A stretch of DNA of 64,000 nucleotides from Sphingomicrobium arenosum (GCF_026157085.1 NZ_JANPVN010000001.1:1426001-1490000), one strand, 5' to 3'; counted from the stretch's first letter, positions 47,929 through 60,431 are shown. A program made the numbers and translations. The notes: generated by a model from the letters alone, not told the origin.

Positions 47929-47964
47929 GGCGGCGGCGCTGGGGAGAGCGCCGCCGCCTTTTTT
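47929..47964. terminator. Strong bidirectional terminator between ctrA and GNAT gene
   Basis: 12-bp perfect G+C stem (ggcggcggcgct 47929-47940 / agcgccgccgcc 47947-47958) with a six-base loop, followed by six T. On the opposite strand the stem is followed by TCTTTTG, so it can serve the convergent GNAT gene (stop at 47970) too. Confidence 0.85.
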
Positions 47965-47969
47965 CGTGG

Positions 47970-48437
47970 CTAAAGCACCCGCTCCATCGCGAAGCGGCGA
48001 AAGCGCTGGTCGGCGATGCTGACCTCTTCCTCCTGCGTCACCTCGAAGCCGCAGGCGGCGAAGGCGGGCTGGGCCATCAGGCTGGCGTGCACCGTGATCT
48101 TCTCGAACCCGCGCGCCCGGCCGCGCGCGAGGATGCGGGTCAGTAGCTCGCGGAACAGGCCCGTGCCCTGCGCGGCGGGTCGGATATAGGCGAAGTCGAG
48201 ATAACCGCTGTCACGTTCGAGGCTCATGAAGCCCAGCGCCTCGCTTTCATCCTCGGCGATGAGCACGTCCTGCGCGGCGAGCCGCTGGCTCCATTCGGGA
48301 CCTTTTCGCGGGGCGGGCACCCAGGCGGCGCGCTGCGCCTCGCTATAGTGGCTGCGCCCGTTGCGCACGGCGTCGTGCATGATCTCGCCCAGCAATATAT
48401 CGTCCGCCGGGCTTGCCCAGCGAAAGGTCCGGCTCAT
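47970..48437 (-). CDS. GNAT family N-acetyltransferase
   Basis: 155 residues, GCN5-related fold. The acetyl-CoA loop is in the region YIRPAAQGTGLFRELLTRIL (Q/R-x-x-G-x-G/A pattern), followed by ITVHASLMAQPAFAACGF typical of motif B. Substrate unknown. Confidence 0.82.
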   Translation of the reverse strand: MSRTFRWASPADDILLGEIMHDAVRNGRSHYSEAQRAAWVPAPRKGPEWSQRLAAQDVLIAEDESEALGFMSLERDSGYLDFAYIRPAAQGTGLFRELLTRILARGRARGFEKITVHASLMAQPAFAACGFEVTQEEEVSIADQRFRRFAMERVL

Positions 48438-48539
48438 CGCGCCCTCCTCCGTCGCTCCATCGAAAGCGCGCGCCTCTGCCCGCGACGTCGGCCGGGGTCA
48501 AGAGTTGCCGAGCGCTCGCCAATTGCTAAGGCTGGTCTC

Positions 48540-49460
48540 ATGACACGACTGGCCTCACTTCTTGCCGCCGCCGCCCTTGCCGCCTGCTCGGGCGCGGCGG
48601 CCGTCCCCGATGGCATGACCGCCATCCCCGGCCATCCCGGCAGTGCCTTTGCGCGCATCGACCTCGCGACCAAATTGGCCAGCCCCTACCGGGGCGGGCG
48701 CGAGGCCGTCGAGGCGGCAGCACGCGCGACGCTCGGTCCCGACGTCACGCTCACCGCCTTCGACTTTGGCGACTATCACTTCCCGGTGATGGCGGAGGTG
48801 GACGGCAAGCGGCATTATTTCATCCTTGCCGACGATCAATTCGGCCAGCACCCCGCTTACGACCATGAACCACGGCTCGAGATCGGAGAGGCCGTCTGCC
48901 ATGTCATGATCGACGGCGTCTCGCTCGGGGCCGAGATGGTGCTGGACGAACAGGCGCTGCTCGGCGGTATCGGGATCGGACAGGGCTGCGCCTTGCCGCG
49001 CGAGGGATATTCGGTCGGGCCGTGGACGGTTGAACAACTGGGCGAGGCGAAGGCCAGCATCGAGGAGGAAGTGGTGGTCGAGATAGGCGGCACGCCGTAT
49101 CGCGCGGCGCTGGTCGATCTCGATCCTTCGGACGAGGTGCCGCACCTCCTCGCAATGGCGGCCGCCCTGGTCGACCCCAGCATGCTCGAACGCGTCCGCG
49201 CCGCGGCACCGCCGAAAGGGCGCCGCAAGCTGCGCGCGACCCTGATCGAGCGCCGCTCGGGCGGCGATATTCTGTACTTTCCTGCGGATTGCATGCTGGT
49301 CCCGCTCGACGTGCCGACGGGGGCACTCGACATGGACGCACTGGCGGCGGCCTGTGACGAGCTCGACGAGAAGCGCAAGGAGCGCCGCAGGGCGCAATGG
49401 CGCCGTGACGGTTCGCCCGCGCCCATCGCGGTCGACCCGCCCCAGCCCCCACGCGACTAG
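48540..49460 (+). CDS. Exported protein of unknown function
   Basis: 306 residues with a lipoprotein-type signal (LAAAALAACSG). The mature part contains single Cys residues (EAVCHVMID, GQGCALP, ADCMLVPL) and a helical, basic C-terminus (DELDEKRKERRRAQWRRD). No family recognised. The stop shares CTAG with the convergent HD-GYP gene. Confidence 0.65.
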   Translation: MTRLASLLAAAALAACSGAAAVPDGMTAIPGHPGSAFARIDLATKLASPYRGGREAVEAAARATLGPDVTLTAFDFGDYHFPVMAEVDGKRHYFILADDQFGQHPAYDHEPRLEIGEAVCHVMIDGVSLGAEMVLDEQALLGGIGIGQGCALPREGYSVGPWTVEQLGEAKASIEEEVVVEIGGTPYRAALVDLDPSDEVPHLLAMAAALVDPSMLERVRAAAPPKGRRKLRATLIERRSGGDILYFPADCMLVPLDVPTGALDMDALAAACDELDEKRKERRRAQWRRDGSPAPIAVDPPQPPRD

Positions 49461-50662
49461 CGCGTTGCCGCGACCAGTGCGTCGTAGCAGTCGCCGTCGA
49501 CCGCCTTGCCGATGTCGCGCTCGATGATCGCGAGTGCGTCCTCGCGGGACATGGCGGCGCGATAGGGGCGGTCGGCGGTGAGCGCGTCGTAGAAGTCGCA
49601 GGCGGTGATGATGCGCGTTTCGAGCGTGATCTCGCGCGCTTCAAGCCCCAAGGGATAGCCGGTGCCGTCGAGCCTTTCATGATGCGCCGCGGCGACATCG
49701 GCCATGTCGGCCATGCAGCCGATGCGCGCCAGCACATCGCGCGTGTGTCGAGCGTGATCGCGCATCTCGGCCCATTCCTCTTCGGCCAGCTTTCCCGGTT
49801 TTTCGAGGAGGCGGCTCGACACGCCCAGCTTGCCGATGTCGTGGAGCAATGCGGCGCGGTGCAGCCAGCGGCGGCGCGCGGGGTCGACCTGCATCGCTCC
49901 GCTCATCGCGTCGGCATAGGAGGCAACGCGCCCCGAATGGCCGCCGGTGAAGGGGCTCTTGGCATCGACCACCGCGCCGAAGGCGGCCGCGATGGCGTCG
50001 AGATAGTCCTCGTCGACGCCGACCTCTTCCTCGGGCGGGGCGAGCCGCGCCACGACGGCGTCGATCGCGGGGCTTTCATAGTCGCGCCAGAAGCCCTCGT
50101 CACTGCTCACCATCTGGAAGCAGGCGGCGAGCTGCGGGTCGAGCCAGCTGCCGGCGCGGCGGGCGACTTCGGCGCGCGCGGCGTCGCGCCCGCCGACCTG
50201 GTGGAAGACGTCGGCAACCTGCGCGAGCAGCGCGACGCGCGCCTCGAGCGGGATGGCATCGCCAGCGAGCCCCTCGGGGCGTCCCGATCCGTCGAAATGT
50301 TCATCGAGGCTGAAGACCCCCGCCGCCACGCCCTCGTCGAAGCGCAGCATCCGCGCGATCTCGGCGCCGCGGGTGCAACGGGTCTCGATCATTTCCTGCG
50401 CGACCGCATCGCCGTTCTTGAGGATATGGGCGATGCGGCCGATCTTGGTGCGAAGCCCCGCCCCCTCGCCCGTCTTGGCGAAGACGAATTTGAGCGTCGC
50501 GGGGAGACCTTCGGGGATGGTCTTCCAGCTCGCCTTGAAGCCGCGATCGTCGGTAGCATACAGCTCGGCGATGCGAGCCGCATTACTCGAACAGCCGAGA
50601 TCCTTGAGGAGGACGGCATAATGGAGCCGGCGACGCGCGGGCGCCGACAGCCCGAGCGACAT
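49457..50662 (-). CDS. HD-GYP domain protein, putative cyclic-di-GMP phosphodiesterase
   Basis: 401 residues from the first ATG. The C-terminal HD-GYP domain is complete: GHSGRVASYA, LLHDIGKLG, and HHERLDGTGYP, the metal and substrate residues for c-di-GMP hydrolysis. The N-terminal half is a second, degenerate HD domain (LKDLGCSSNAARIAELY, DEHFDGSGRPEGL) with a missing HD pair. The frame continues upstream with convincing coding sequence (see 50663-50809), so this ATG is probably internal. A CtrA box lies upstream. Confidence 0.88.
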   Translation of the reverse strand: MSLGLSAPARRRLHYAVLLKDLGCSSNAARIAELYATDDRGFKASWKTIPEGLPATLKFVFAKTGEGAGLRTKIGRIAHILKNGDAVAQEMIETRCTRGAEIARMLRFDEGVAAGVFSLDEHFDGSGRPEGLAGDAIPLEARVALLAQVADVFHQVGGRDAARAEVARRAGSWLDPQLAACFQMVSSDEGFWRDYESPAIDAVVARLAPPEEEVGVDEDYLDAIAAAFGAVVDAKSPFTGGHSGRVASYADAMSGAMQVDPARRRWLHRAALLHDIGKLGVSSRLLEKPGKLAEEEWAEMRDHARHTRDVLARIGCMADMADVAAAHHERLDGTGYPLGLEAREITLETRIITACDFYDALTADRPYRAAMSREDALAIIERDIGKAVDGDCYDALVAATR

Positions 50663-50809
50663 GCCGAGCCAGGCGGCGGTGCAGGCACAGCGCAGGCTGT
50701 GCCCGGCGGGCTGCCCTTCGGTCAGGTCGAGCGCATGGCTGAACGCCCCCAGCAGTTCGGCGAGGCTCGTCGTGGCGGCGCGATCCGCGTCGATCCGGTC
50801 ATGGCGAAT
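50663..50809 (-). other. Probable N-terminal extension of the HD-GYP gene lacking an ATG/GTG/TTG start
   Basis: In frame with the ATG at 50662, the DNA back to a stop at 50828-50830 encodes ...TTSLAELLGAFSHALDLTEG followed by QPAGHSLRCACTAAWLG, which looks like the conserved start of this HD-GYP subfamily (the LTEGQPxGHxxR stretch supplies the N-terminal HD domain). No ATG, GTG or TTG occurs in this frame. An ATT at 50809-50807 lies seven bases after GGGAG and could be the start; an out-of-frame ATG (50803-50801) would need a frameshift. Confidence 0.6.
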
Positions 50810-50853
50810 GGGAGCTCTCCCGCTGCGTCAACCTGCGGGATAGACGTTTCGGG

Positions 50854-50868
50854 TTAACAACGCTCTAA
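50854..50868. promoter_or_regulatory. CtrA-like box upstream of the HD-GYP gene
   Basis: TTAA (50854-50857), seven bases, CTAA (50865-50868); on the gene strand TTAG-N7-TTAA. Same pattern as the third box before ctrA. About 45 bp upstream of the probable start. Confidence 0.5.
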
Positions 50869-50872
50869 GCGC

Positions 50873-51688
50873 CTATTTGACGGGGAGCACCTTGTCCGAG
50901 CGAGTGCGGGCGGGCAGCGGCTTGCCGCGATCGGCATAGTCGACCGTCAGGCTTTCCTCCATCGGGCGCCAGCCGTCGCGACCCAACCGCTCCATCGGCT
51001 TGAAGCGGGTCTTGTAGGCCATGCGGTCCGAGCCCTCGACCCAATAGCCGAGATAGACGTAGGGCAGGCCGGCGCGCTGGGCGCGCAGGATATGGTCGAG
51101 GATGATGTAGGTGCCGAGCCCCTTGCGCGCATCCTCGGCGGTGTCGAAGAAGCTGTAGATCATCGACAGGCCGTCCGACTGCTGGTCCGACAGGCAGGAG
51201 CCGACGAGCTTGCCCGGGCGGCCATATTCGTCGGCAGGTTCGCGATATTCGATGACATAGGTGCGCACCGGCGTCTGCTCGACCATGTCGGCATAATCCT
51301 GCTCGTCCATCTCGGCCATGCCGCCACCGGGGTGGCGATCGGTGAGATAGCGGGCGAGCAGCTCATATTGCTCGGCGGTGGTCCACGGCTTGCAGGCGGT
51401 GACGTCCAAGTCGGCATGCTGGCGCATCAGGCGGCGATGGGTGCGGCTGGGCGCGAAATCCTCGGTGCGCACGCGGACCGAGACGCAGGCGTTGCAGTCG
51501 GCGCAGCTCGGGCGATAGGCGACCGATTGCGAGCGGCGAAAGCCGATCCGCCCCAGCGCCTCGTTCAATTCGGCGGCGTTGCGACCCGACAGTTCGGTGA
51601 ACACCTTCCGCTCCACCTTGCCCGGCAGATAGGGGCAGGGTGCAGGGTTGGTGACGAAAAATTTGGGAAAGCGAAATGGTGCGCTCAC
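50873..51688 (-). CDS. bpt: Aspartate/glutamate leucyltransferase (N-end rule)
   Basis: Transfers Leu from Leu-tRNA to proteins with N-terminal Asp or Glu, marking them for ClpAP. 271 residues: the N-terminal Cys motif [16 protein letters not shown], and [22 protein letters not shown] in the ATE C-terminal domain. GTG start behind AGGAGG. Its stop lies next to the HD-GYP control region. Confidence 0.93.
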   Translation of the reverse strand: MSAPFRFPKFFVTNPAPCPYLPGKVERKVFTELSGRNAAELNEALGRIGFRRSQSVAYRPSCADCNACVSVRVRTEDFAPSRTHRRLMRQHADLDVTACKPWTTAEQYELLARYLTDRHPGGGMAEMDEQDYADMVEQTPVRTYVIEYREPADEYGRPGKLVGSCLSDQQSDGLSMIYSFFDTAEDARKGLGTYIILDHILRAQRAGLPYVYLGYWVEGSDRMAYKTRFKPMERLGRDGWRPMEESLTVDYADRGKPLPARTRSDKVLPVK

Positions 51689-51850
51689 CCCGGGCCTCCT
51701 GCGTCTTATCCTTACCGAAATGATGTGGAAGGAAGTTAACAGGTCTGCAACGTTTTTGCACGACGCGCGGTGCCCAAGAGTGAATCAAAATGTGCCGCTT
51801 CGACACGCTTCTTAGTTAATCGCCATTTTTGACGGTGAGAGGCGGCATTT

Positions 51851-53068
51851 TTACAGCACCGCCTCGCGCCGGACCTTGAATCCGCCCTCGGTCAACTTGT
51901 CGATGAGATTGTCGATCGCGGCGGCGTCGCGCGCCTCGCATTCGACCTCGATCAACGTGTCCTTGGCGGGTAGTGCGGTGAAGACGCGGTGGTGGTTGGT
52001 CTCGATGATATTGACCCCGCATTCGTGGAAGGTGCGGGTGATGGCGGCGAGCGCGCCGGGGCGATCCTCCGCCTCGATCTTGAGCCTCGCGATACGGCCG
52101 CAGCGCACCAGCTCGCGCACGAGAACGTTGGAGAGGAGGTGCGGGTCGATATTGCCGCCGCACAGGACGGTGCCGACCTTCTTGCCTTCGTAGCGCCCCG
52201 GCTCGGCGAGGAGGTGCGCGAGGCCCGCGGCCCCTGCCCCCTCGACCACGGTCTTCTCGATCCCGACGAGCAGCGCGACGGCATGTTCGATCGCCGCTTC
52301 CTCGACCAGTTCGATGCGATCGACGAGGTCTCGGATGATCGCCCGCGTGATCCTGCCCGGCTCCTTGACCGCGATGCCCTCGGCCAGCGTGTCGCCGCCC
52401 ATCACGCTCTTCTTGCCCTCGATGATGTTCTTCATCGCGGGGAACATGGCGGCCTCGACGCCGACGATCTCGATGTCGGGATTGTGGTCCTTGGCGGCAA
52501 TCGCGATGCCGCTCATCAGCCCGCCGCCGCCGATCGGCACGACCAGCACGTCGAGGTCGGGCACCTTGGCCAGCATCTCGAGGCCCACTGTCCCCTGCCC
52601 GGCGATCACGTCGGGATCATCGAAGGGGTGGACGAAGACATAGCCTTTCTCGTCGGCGAGCATCTGGGCATGGGCATAGGCATCATCGAACACCTTGCCT
52701 TCGAGCACGACATTGGCGCCATGGCCCTCGGTCTGCTCGACCTTGATGGTCGGGGTGGGGCGCGGCATCACGATGGTGACGGGAATGCCCAATCGTGCGC
52801 CGTGATAGGCGACCGCCTGGGCATGGTTGCCGGCGCTCGCCGCGATCACGCCGCGTTTCTTTTCGGCATCGGTCAGCTGGCACAGCTTGTTCAGGGCGCC
52901 GCGCTCCTTGTAGGCGGCGGTGAACTGGTAATTCTCGAACTTGAGCCAGACCTCGGTCCCGATGATCTCGCTCAGCGTGCGCGACTTGGCCATCGGCGTT
53001 TTCACGACATGGCCCTCGATCCGTGCGGCGGCGGCGCGCACGTCCTCGACAGTGATATCCTTCTCCAT
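51851..53068 (-). CDS. ilvA: Threonine ammonia-lyase
   Basis: Deaminates threonine to 2-oxobutanoate for isoleucine synthesis. 405 residues: PLP Lys in FTAAYKERGALNKL, ASAGNHAQAVAY, the phosphate loop VVPIGGGGLMSG, and a C-terminal ACT domain (ALAAITRTFHECGVNIIETNHHR) for feedback or substrate control. The short form with one ACT domain may be catabolic or biosynthetic. ATG at 53068 preferred to a TTG two codons earlier. Confidence 0.93.
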   Translation of the reverse strand: MEKDITVEDVRAAAARIEGHVVKTPMAKSRTLSEIIGTEVWLKFENYQFTAAYKERGALNKLCQLTDAEKKRGVIAASAGNHAQAVAYHGARLGIPVTIVMPRPTPTIKVEQTEGHGANVVLEGKVFDDAYAHAQMLADEKGYVFVHPFDDPDVIAGQGTVGLEMLAKVPDLDVLVVPIGGGGLMSGIAIAAKDHNPDIEIVGVEAAMFPAMKNIIEGKKSVMGGDTLAEGIAVKEPGRITRAIIRDLVDRIELVEEAAIEHAVALLVGIEKTVVEGAGAAGLAHLLAEPGRYEGKKVGTVLCGGNIDPHLLSNVLVRELVRCGRIARLKIEAEDRPGALAAITRTFHECGVNIIETNHHRVFTALPAKDTLIEVECEARDAAAIDNLIDKLTEGGFKVRREAVL

Positions 53069-53121
53069 GGCCAAGCCGCCTAGCCCTTTCCCCCGGCCCA
53101 GACAATGCTATGCGAGAGGGC

Positions 53122-54780
53122 ATGACCCGCATGATCCTCCTCGCGGCGAGCACCGCCGCCACCGCCCTCCTCGCCGCGCCCGCGCAGGCCGACACGCTCT
53201 ATCACAATCTCGATGGGCTCCATGCCAGCGCGTCGGGCGAGCTCCAGCGTTTTGCCGGGATGATCGTCGACGATGACGGGCGCATCGTGGCGCTTGTCGA
53301 GCCGGGCGGCGCGCTGCCCTCGGCGGTGGACGAAATGGTCGACCTTCAAGGAGCGCATGTGCTGCCCGGCCTGATCGATGCGCATGGCCATGTCATGGGG
53401 CTCGGTCTCGCCGCGCTCGACACCGAGCTCGACCTCACCGGTACCGCCTCGATCGAGGAGCTCCAGCAGCGGGTGGCCGCCCATGCCGCCGCGCATCCCG
53501 ATTTGCCGTGGATCACCGGGCGCGGCTGGAACCAGGAATTGTTCAGCGATGGACGCCTGCCCAGCGCCGCCGATCTCGACGCGGTGGTGGCGGACCGGCC
53601 CGTCTGGCTCGGCCGCGTCGATGGCCATGCCGCCGTCGGCAACAGCGCGGCCATGCGCCTTGCGGGCATCACTGCCGAGACCGCCGATCCCGATGGCGGC
53701 GCGGTCCTGCGCGATGAGGCTGGCCAAGCGACCGGCGTGTTCGTCGATGCCGCCGAGGCGCTGGTCAATGTGCATATCCCCGCCCCCGATGCGGCGCGGA
53801 TGGACGCCGCGCTGATCGCCGCGCAGGACTTCCTGCTCAGCCAGGGCATCACCGCCATCGCCGACATGGGCACGAGCATTGCCGACTGGCACGCCTTTCG
53901 CCGCGCGGGCGATGCCGATGCGCTGAATGTTCGGATCATGAGCTATGCGGCGGCAAGCGCACCCGCCGCCGCCATCGCGGGGACGGGGCCGACGCCGTGG
54001 CTTTATGACGATCGGCTGCGCATGGGGGGCATCAAGCTCTATTCGGACGGTGCGCTGGGGTCGCGCGGCGCGCTGTTGAAGGCCGATTACGAGGACGATC
54101 ATGGCAATCGCGGCCTGCCCGTCATGTCGGGCGAGCAATTGCGCGAACAAGCAGGCTGGGCCGCCGAGCGCGGCTTCCAACTCGCCATCCACGCCATCGG
54201 CGATGCCGCCAATGCCGAGGTGATCTCAATCTTCGAGGAACTGGGTAGCGGCCACGAGGCGCGCCACCGCATCGAGCATGTCCAGATCCTCGACCCCGCC
54301 GACCTCCCCCGCCTGTCCGCCGCCGGGATCATCGCCTCGATGCAGCCGGTGCACCAGACCTCGGACTGGCAGATGGCGGAAAAGCGGCTCGGGATGGATC
54401 GCCTCGGCGGGGCCTATGCGTGGAAGAGCCTGCTCGATGCGGGCACGCGGCTCGCGCTCGGCTCGGACGTCCCGGTCGAGCATCCCAACCCCTTCGTCGG
54501 CTTGAAGGTCGCGGTGACCCGCGAGGATGCGCAAGGGTCGCCGCGCGGCGGCTGGCGCGCGCAGGAGGCGCTGACGCTGGGGCAGGCGCTGGCAGGCTTC
54601 ACCGGCTGGGCGGCCTATGCGGGGATGGCCGACGGGCGCTTCGGCAGCCTTCAGCCCGGCGCGCATGCCGATTTCATCATCGTCGATCGCGACATCTCGG
54701 CGGTGTCGCCGCAGGCCATCGCCGACACTGAGGTCATCGCCACCTATGTCGACGGCGAGGCGGTCTGGGTCGCGCCCTAG
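53122..54780 (+). CDS. Exported amidohydrolase, YtcJ-like
   Basis: 552 residues with a signal peptide ending APAQA. Amidohydrolase_3 family: metal pair HGH in GLIDAHGHVMGLG, GGIKLYSDGALGSRGA, LAIHAIGDAAN, HRIEHVQIL and ALGSDVPVEHPNP with the catalytic Asp. Substrate unknown. ATG codons at 53110 and 53131 are alternatives; gagaggg at 53114-53120 is best spaced for 53131. Convergent with dsbD, sharing CTAG. Confidence 0.87.
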   Translation: MTRMILLAASTAATALLAAPAQADTLYHNLDGLHASASGELQRFAGMIVDDDGRIVALVEPGGALPSAVDEMVDLQGAHVLPGLIDAHGHVMGLGLAALDTELDLTGTASIEELQQRVAAHAAAHPDLPWITGRGWNQELFSDGRLPSAADLDAVVADRPVWLGRVDGHAAVGNSAAMRLAGITAETADPDGGAVLRDEAGQATGVFVDAAEALVNVHIPAPDAARMDAALIAAQDFLLSQGITAIADMGTSIADWHAFRRAGDADALNVRIMSYAAASAPAAAIAGTGPTPWLYDDRLRMGGIKLYSDGALGSRGALLKADYEDDHGNRGLPVMSGEQLREQAGWAAERGFQLAIHAIGDAANAEVISIFEELGSGHEARHRIEHVQILDPADLPRLSAAGIIASMQPVHQTSDWQMAEKRLGMDRLGGAYAWKSLLDAGTRLALGSDVPVEHPNPFVGLKVAVTREDAQGSPRGGWRAQEALTLGQALAGFTGWAAYAGMADGRFGSLQPGAHADFIIVDRDISAVSPQAIADTEVIATYVDGEAVWVAP

Positions 54781-56783
54781 GTCGCGGCCTCCTCTTTGGC
54801 CGCTTCGGCGCGCTCGACGAGCATGCCGGGGGTGAGGATCTGCGGCAGTTCCTCGGGCACCGTCGCGCCCGGCGCATACCAAAGGTAGACCGGCACTGCC
54901 GCGCGCCCGCGTTTCTCGAGGAAGCGGGTGATGCTGTCATTGCCGTCGGTCCAGTCGGCGACATAGACGGCGACATCGGCGGCCTCGAACGCCTCGCGCA
55001 CGTCGTCGCGGTCGATGGCGATCTTTTCGTTGGCCTTGCAGGTGAGGCACCAGTCGGCGGTGAAATAGACGAACACCGGGCGCCCGGCGCCGCTCGCCGC
55101 CGCGACGCGCTGGGGCGACCAGCTGGTGGCGCCGGCCACCGCCTGCGTGCGCTGGACGGGCTCCGAGGGTAGCGCGAAGAGGCCGAGGACCGCGATGAGG
55201 ACGCTTCCGCCGACGGCATAGCGCAGCAGGCCGAGGCGTCGCCCGAGCAATCCGAAGAGACCGATCATCAGCCCCAGCGCGACCATGCCGCTGGTCAGGC
55301 CGATGGGGCCTGCGAGCCGCCACAGGAGCCACAGGCAGGCCGCGACCGTGGCCGCCATCGGAATGGCGAGATAGCGCTTCAACCGGTCCATCCACGGCCC
55401 CGGGCGCGGCAGGCGGTTGCGCAAGGCGGGCACGAAACCGATGGCGAGGAAGGGCAGCGCGAGCCCCAGCCCGAGCATCGCGAAAATGCCGAGCGCAGCG
55501 GCGGGCGGCAAAATCAGCGCGGTGCCGAGCGCGGTGCCGAGGAAGGGGCCGGCGCAGGGGGTGGCGACGAAGGCGGCGAGCGCGCCGGTGCCGATCGAGC
55601 TGCGCGCCTCGACCTCGCCCGCCACGACGGGAAGTTCGAACAGGCCGATGAGGTTCAAGGTGATGGCCGCCGCGAGCAGCAGCAGGAGGAAGATGGTGCG
55701 CGGATCCTGCAGCTGGAAGGCCCAGCCGACCGCATCGCCGCCCGCGCGCAGGAAGAGGAGCATGACGCCGAGCGCGGCAGTGCCTGCGACCGCGCCCAGC
55801 GTATAGCCGAGCGCATCGCGTCGCGCGCGCGTCTCGTCGGTGCCGCTCCGCGCGAGGTGCAGCGCCTTCATGGTGAGCACGGGAAAGACGCAGGGCATGA
55901 GGTTGAGGATGAGCCCGCCGACCAGCGCACCGAGCATGGCGGCGAGGATCGCGGCGGCACTGGTATCGGCGAGCGGCGACCCGCCCGTCGGCACATCGCC
56001 GGGACGCGCGGTGAATTCGAGGCCCTGGCCGCTACCGAGCTTGACGACCCCTTCGATGGTCTCGGGCAGCTTGGCGGGGTCGGCGCGCGGGTGCAGTGCG
56101 AGTTCGGCGATCAGCTGGTCGCCCTCGCGGCGGAAGACGGGCTCGACCGCCGTGTCGATGATCCGGTTCTGCGCGATGAACAGGTCGGGGCTGCCGAGCG
56201 CGAGGTCGGCGGGAATGGGCACGGCGATGCCGAGCATGGACCGGCTCGGCTCGTAGAAGGCATCGCCCGCCAGCGGGCGCGGCAGGGCGCTGCGCCAACG
56301 CGCGAAATCCGCGTCGGGCTCGGCGCGCGGGCGGCCGCGACCGACGACGGTGGCAAAGCGCCCGCGTTCGGGCACGCAAACCTTGTCGGTGCAGGCGAGC
56401 CACGTCGCCTCGCCCTCGACGGTGAAACTCATCGGCGCATCGCCCGTCACGCGGATTTCGGTGAGGAAGGCATGTTCGCCGCGATAGACGTAGCTGGTCA
56501 GCCCGGCCGCCTCGTAGCGCATCGGAGTGGGGAAACGGATCGGCCCCATGGTGACGCCCTCGGGCACGTCCCATTCGACCGTGAAGGGCAGGCCAGCATC
56601 GCCGGGGTTCTTCCAATAGCCGTGCCAGCCGGGCTCGGATTCGAAGACGATCGCCGCCTCGACCTTGTCCTCGACGATCCCGCCCTCGACCTCGAGCCGG
56701 GGGGTGAGATGCGTGCTCGTCTGCGCGCTCGCGGGGAGCGCGGAAAGGAGCAGGGCGAGGCTGAGGAGTAGGCGCTGGATCAC
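54777..56783 (-). CDS. dsbD: Thiol:disulfide interchange protein DsbD-like
   Basis: 668 residues. Signal peptide, N-terminal DsbD/ScsB-like periplasmic domain with CTDKVC, a membrane domain of about eight helices with the redox Cys in NLMPCVFPVL and ATPCAGPFLG, and a C-terminal thioredoxin domain with ADWCLTCK. Carries electrons from thioredoxin across the membrane to periplasmic partners. The GTG at 56783 gives the signal peptide; the longer frame overlaps metH. It follows metH by 10 bp. Confidence 0.9.
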   Translation of the reverse strand: MIQRLLLSLALLLSALPASAQTSTHLTPRLEVEGGIVEDKVEAAIVFESEPGWHGYWKNPGDAGLPFTVEWDVPEGVTMGPIRFPTPMRYEAAGLTSYVYRGEHAFLTEIRVTGDAPMSFTVEGEATWLACTDKVCVPERGRFATVVGRGRPRAEPDADFARWRSALPRPLAGDAFYEPSRSMLGIAVPIPADLALGSPDLFIAQNRIIDTAVEPVFRREGDQLIAELALHPRADPAKLPETIEGVVKLGSGQGLEFTARPGDVPTGGSPLADTSAAAILAAMLGALVGGLILNLMPCVFPVLTMKALHLARSGTDETRARRDALGYTLGAVAGTAALGVMLLFLRAGGDAVGWAFQLQDPRTIFLLLLLAAAITLNLIGLFELPVVAGEVEARSSIGTGALAAFVATPCAGPFLGTALGTALILPPAAALGIFAMLGLGLALPFLAIGFVPALRNRLPRPGPWMDRLKRYLAIPMAATVAACLWLLWRLAGPIGLTSGMVALGLMIGLFGLLGRRLGLLRYAVGGSVLIAVLGLFALPSEPVQRTQAVAGATSWSPQRVAAASGAGRPVFVYFTADWCLTCKANEKIAIDRDDVREAFEAADVAVYVADWTDGNDSITRFLEKRGRAAVPVYLWYAPGATVPEELPQILTPGMLVERAEAAKEEAAT

Positions 56784-56793
56784 GCCACCCGCC

Positions 56794-59387
<2,594 letters not shown>

Positions 59388-59391
<4 letters not shown>

Positions 59392-60431
59392 GCGCGCACC
59401 TCGAGCGGTTCGAGCCCGGCGAGCAGCATGGAATCCTGGGGCGCGGCAAGCTGGCGCGGCGCGGCGCCTGCGACCGCGCTGGCGATCTCGGCGATATGCG
59501 CGGGCGTGGTGCCACAGCAGCCGCCGACCACATCGACGAGCCCTTCGTCCAGCCATTCGGCGACCTGCGCGCGGGTTTCGCCCGGCCCCTCGTCATATTG
59601 GCCGAGATCGTTGGGCAGCCCCGCATTGGGATAGGCCATGACGAGCGTATCGGCCTCAGCGCTCAACACCTTCAAATGCGGGCGCAGCGCTTCGGCGCCG
59701 AAGGAGCAGTTGAGGCCGATGGTGAGCGGGCGGGCGTGGCGCACGCTGGCCCAGAAGGCCTCGACCGTATGGCCCGACAGGTTGCGGCCCGACAGGTCGG
59801 TCAGCGTCATCGACAGCATGATCGGCAGGTCGCGGCCCAATTCGCGCTCGACATTCCTGACCGCCATGATGCCCGCCTTGGCATTCAGCGTGTCGAAGAC
59901 GGTTTCGATGAGGATGAAATCCACCCCGCCCTCGGCAAGGCTGCGCACCTGGCCTTCATAGACCTGCACCACTTCATCGAAGCCGACCTCGCGATAGCCG
60001 GGGTCGGCGACGTCGGGCGACAGCGACAGCGTCTTGTTGGTCGGCCCCACCGCGCCCGCGACGAAACGCGGTGCCTCGGGAGTGGCGAAGCGGTCCGCCA
60101 CCGCGCGCACGATCCGCGCGCCCTCGACATTGATGTCGTGGACGAGATGCGCGGCGCCATAATCGGCCTGGCTGATCGCATTGGCGTTGAAGCTGTTGGT
60201 CGCGAGCACATGCGCCCCGGCCTGCGCATAAGCGGTGCAAATCGTCTCGATCGCCTCGGGCTGGGTGAGGTTCAACAGGTCGTTGTTGCCGCGTTGCTCG
60301 CGTTCCAGCGCGACACACCCACGAAATTGCGTTTCGCCGAGCCCCAGTGCCTGGATGGCGGTGCCATAGGCGCCGTCCTTCACCAGCACGCGGGTGCGGC
60401 TGAGCGCCCTCAGTTCGTCGGCCTTGCTCAT
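59388..60431 (-). CDS. metH: Methionine synthase, N-terminal homocysteine-binding part
   Basis: 347 residues, only the first domain of Met[17 protein letters not shown] start; zinc Cys ligands in [10 protein letters not shown] and [10 protein letters not shown]. Transfers the methyl group from cobalamin on the partner protein to homocysteine. Both ends overlap neighbours by ATGA. The split matches that of other sphingomonads, so it is not a frameshifted pseudogene. Confidence 0.94.
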
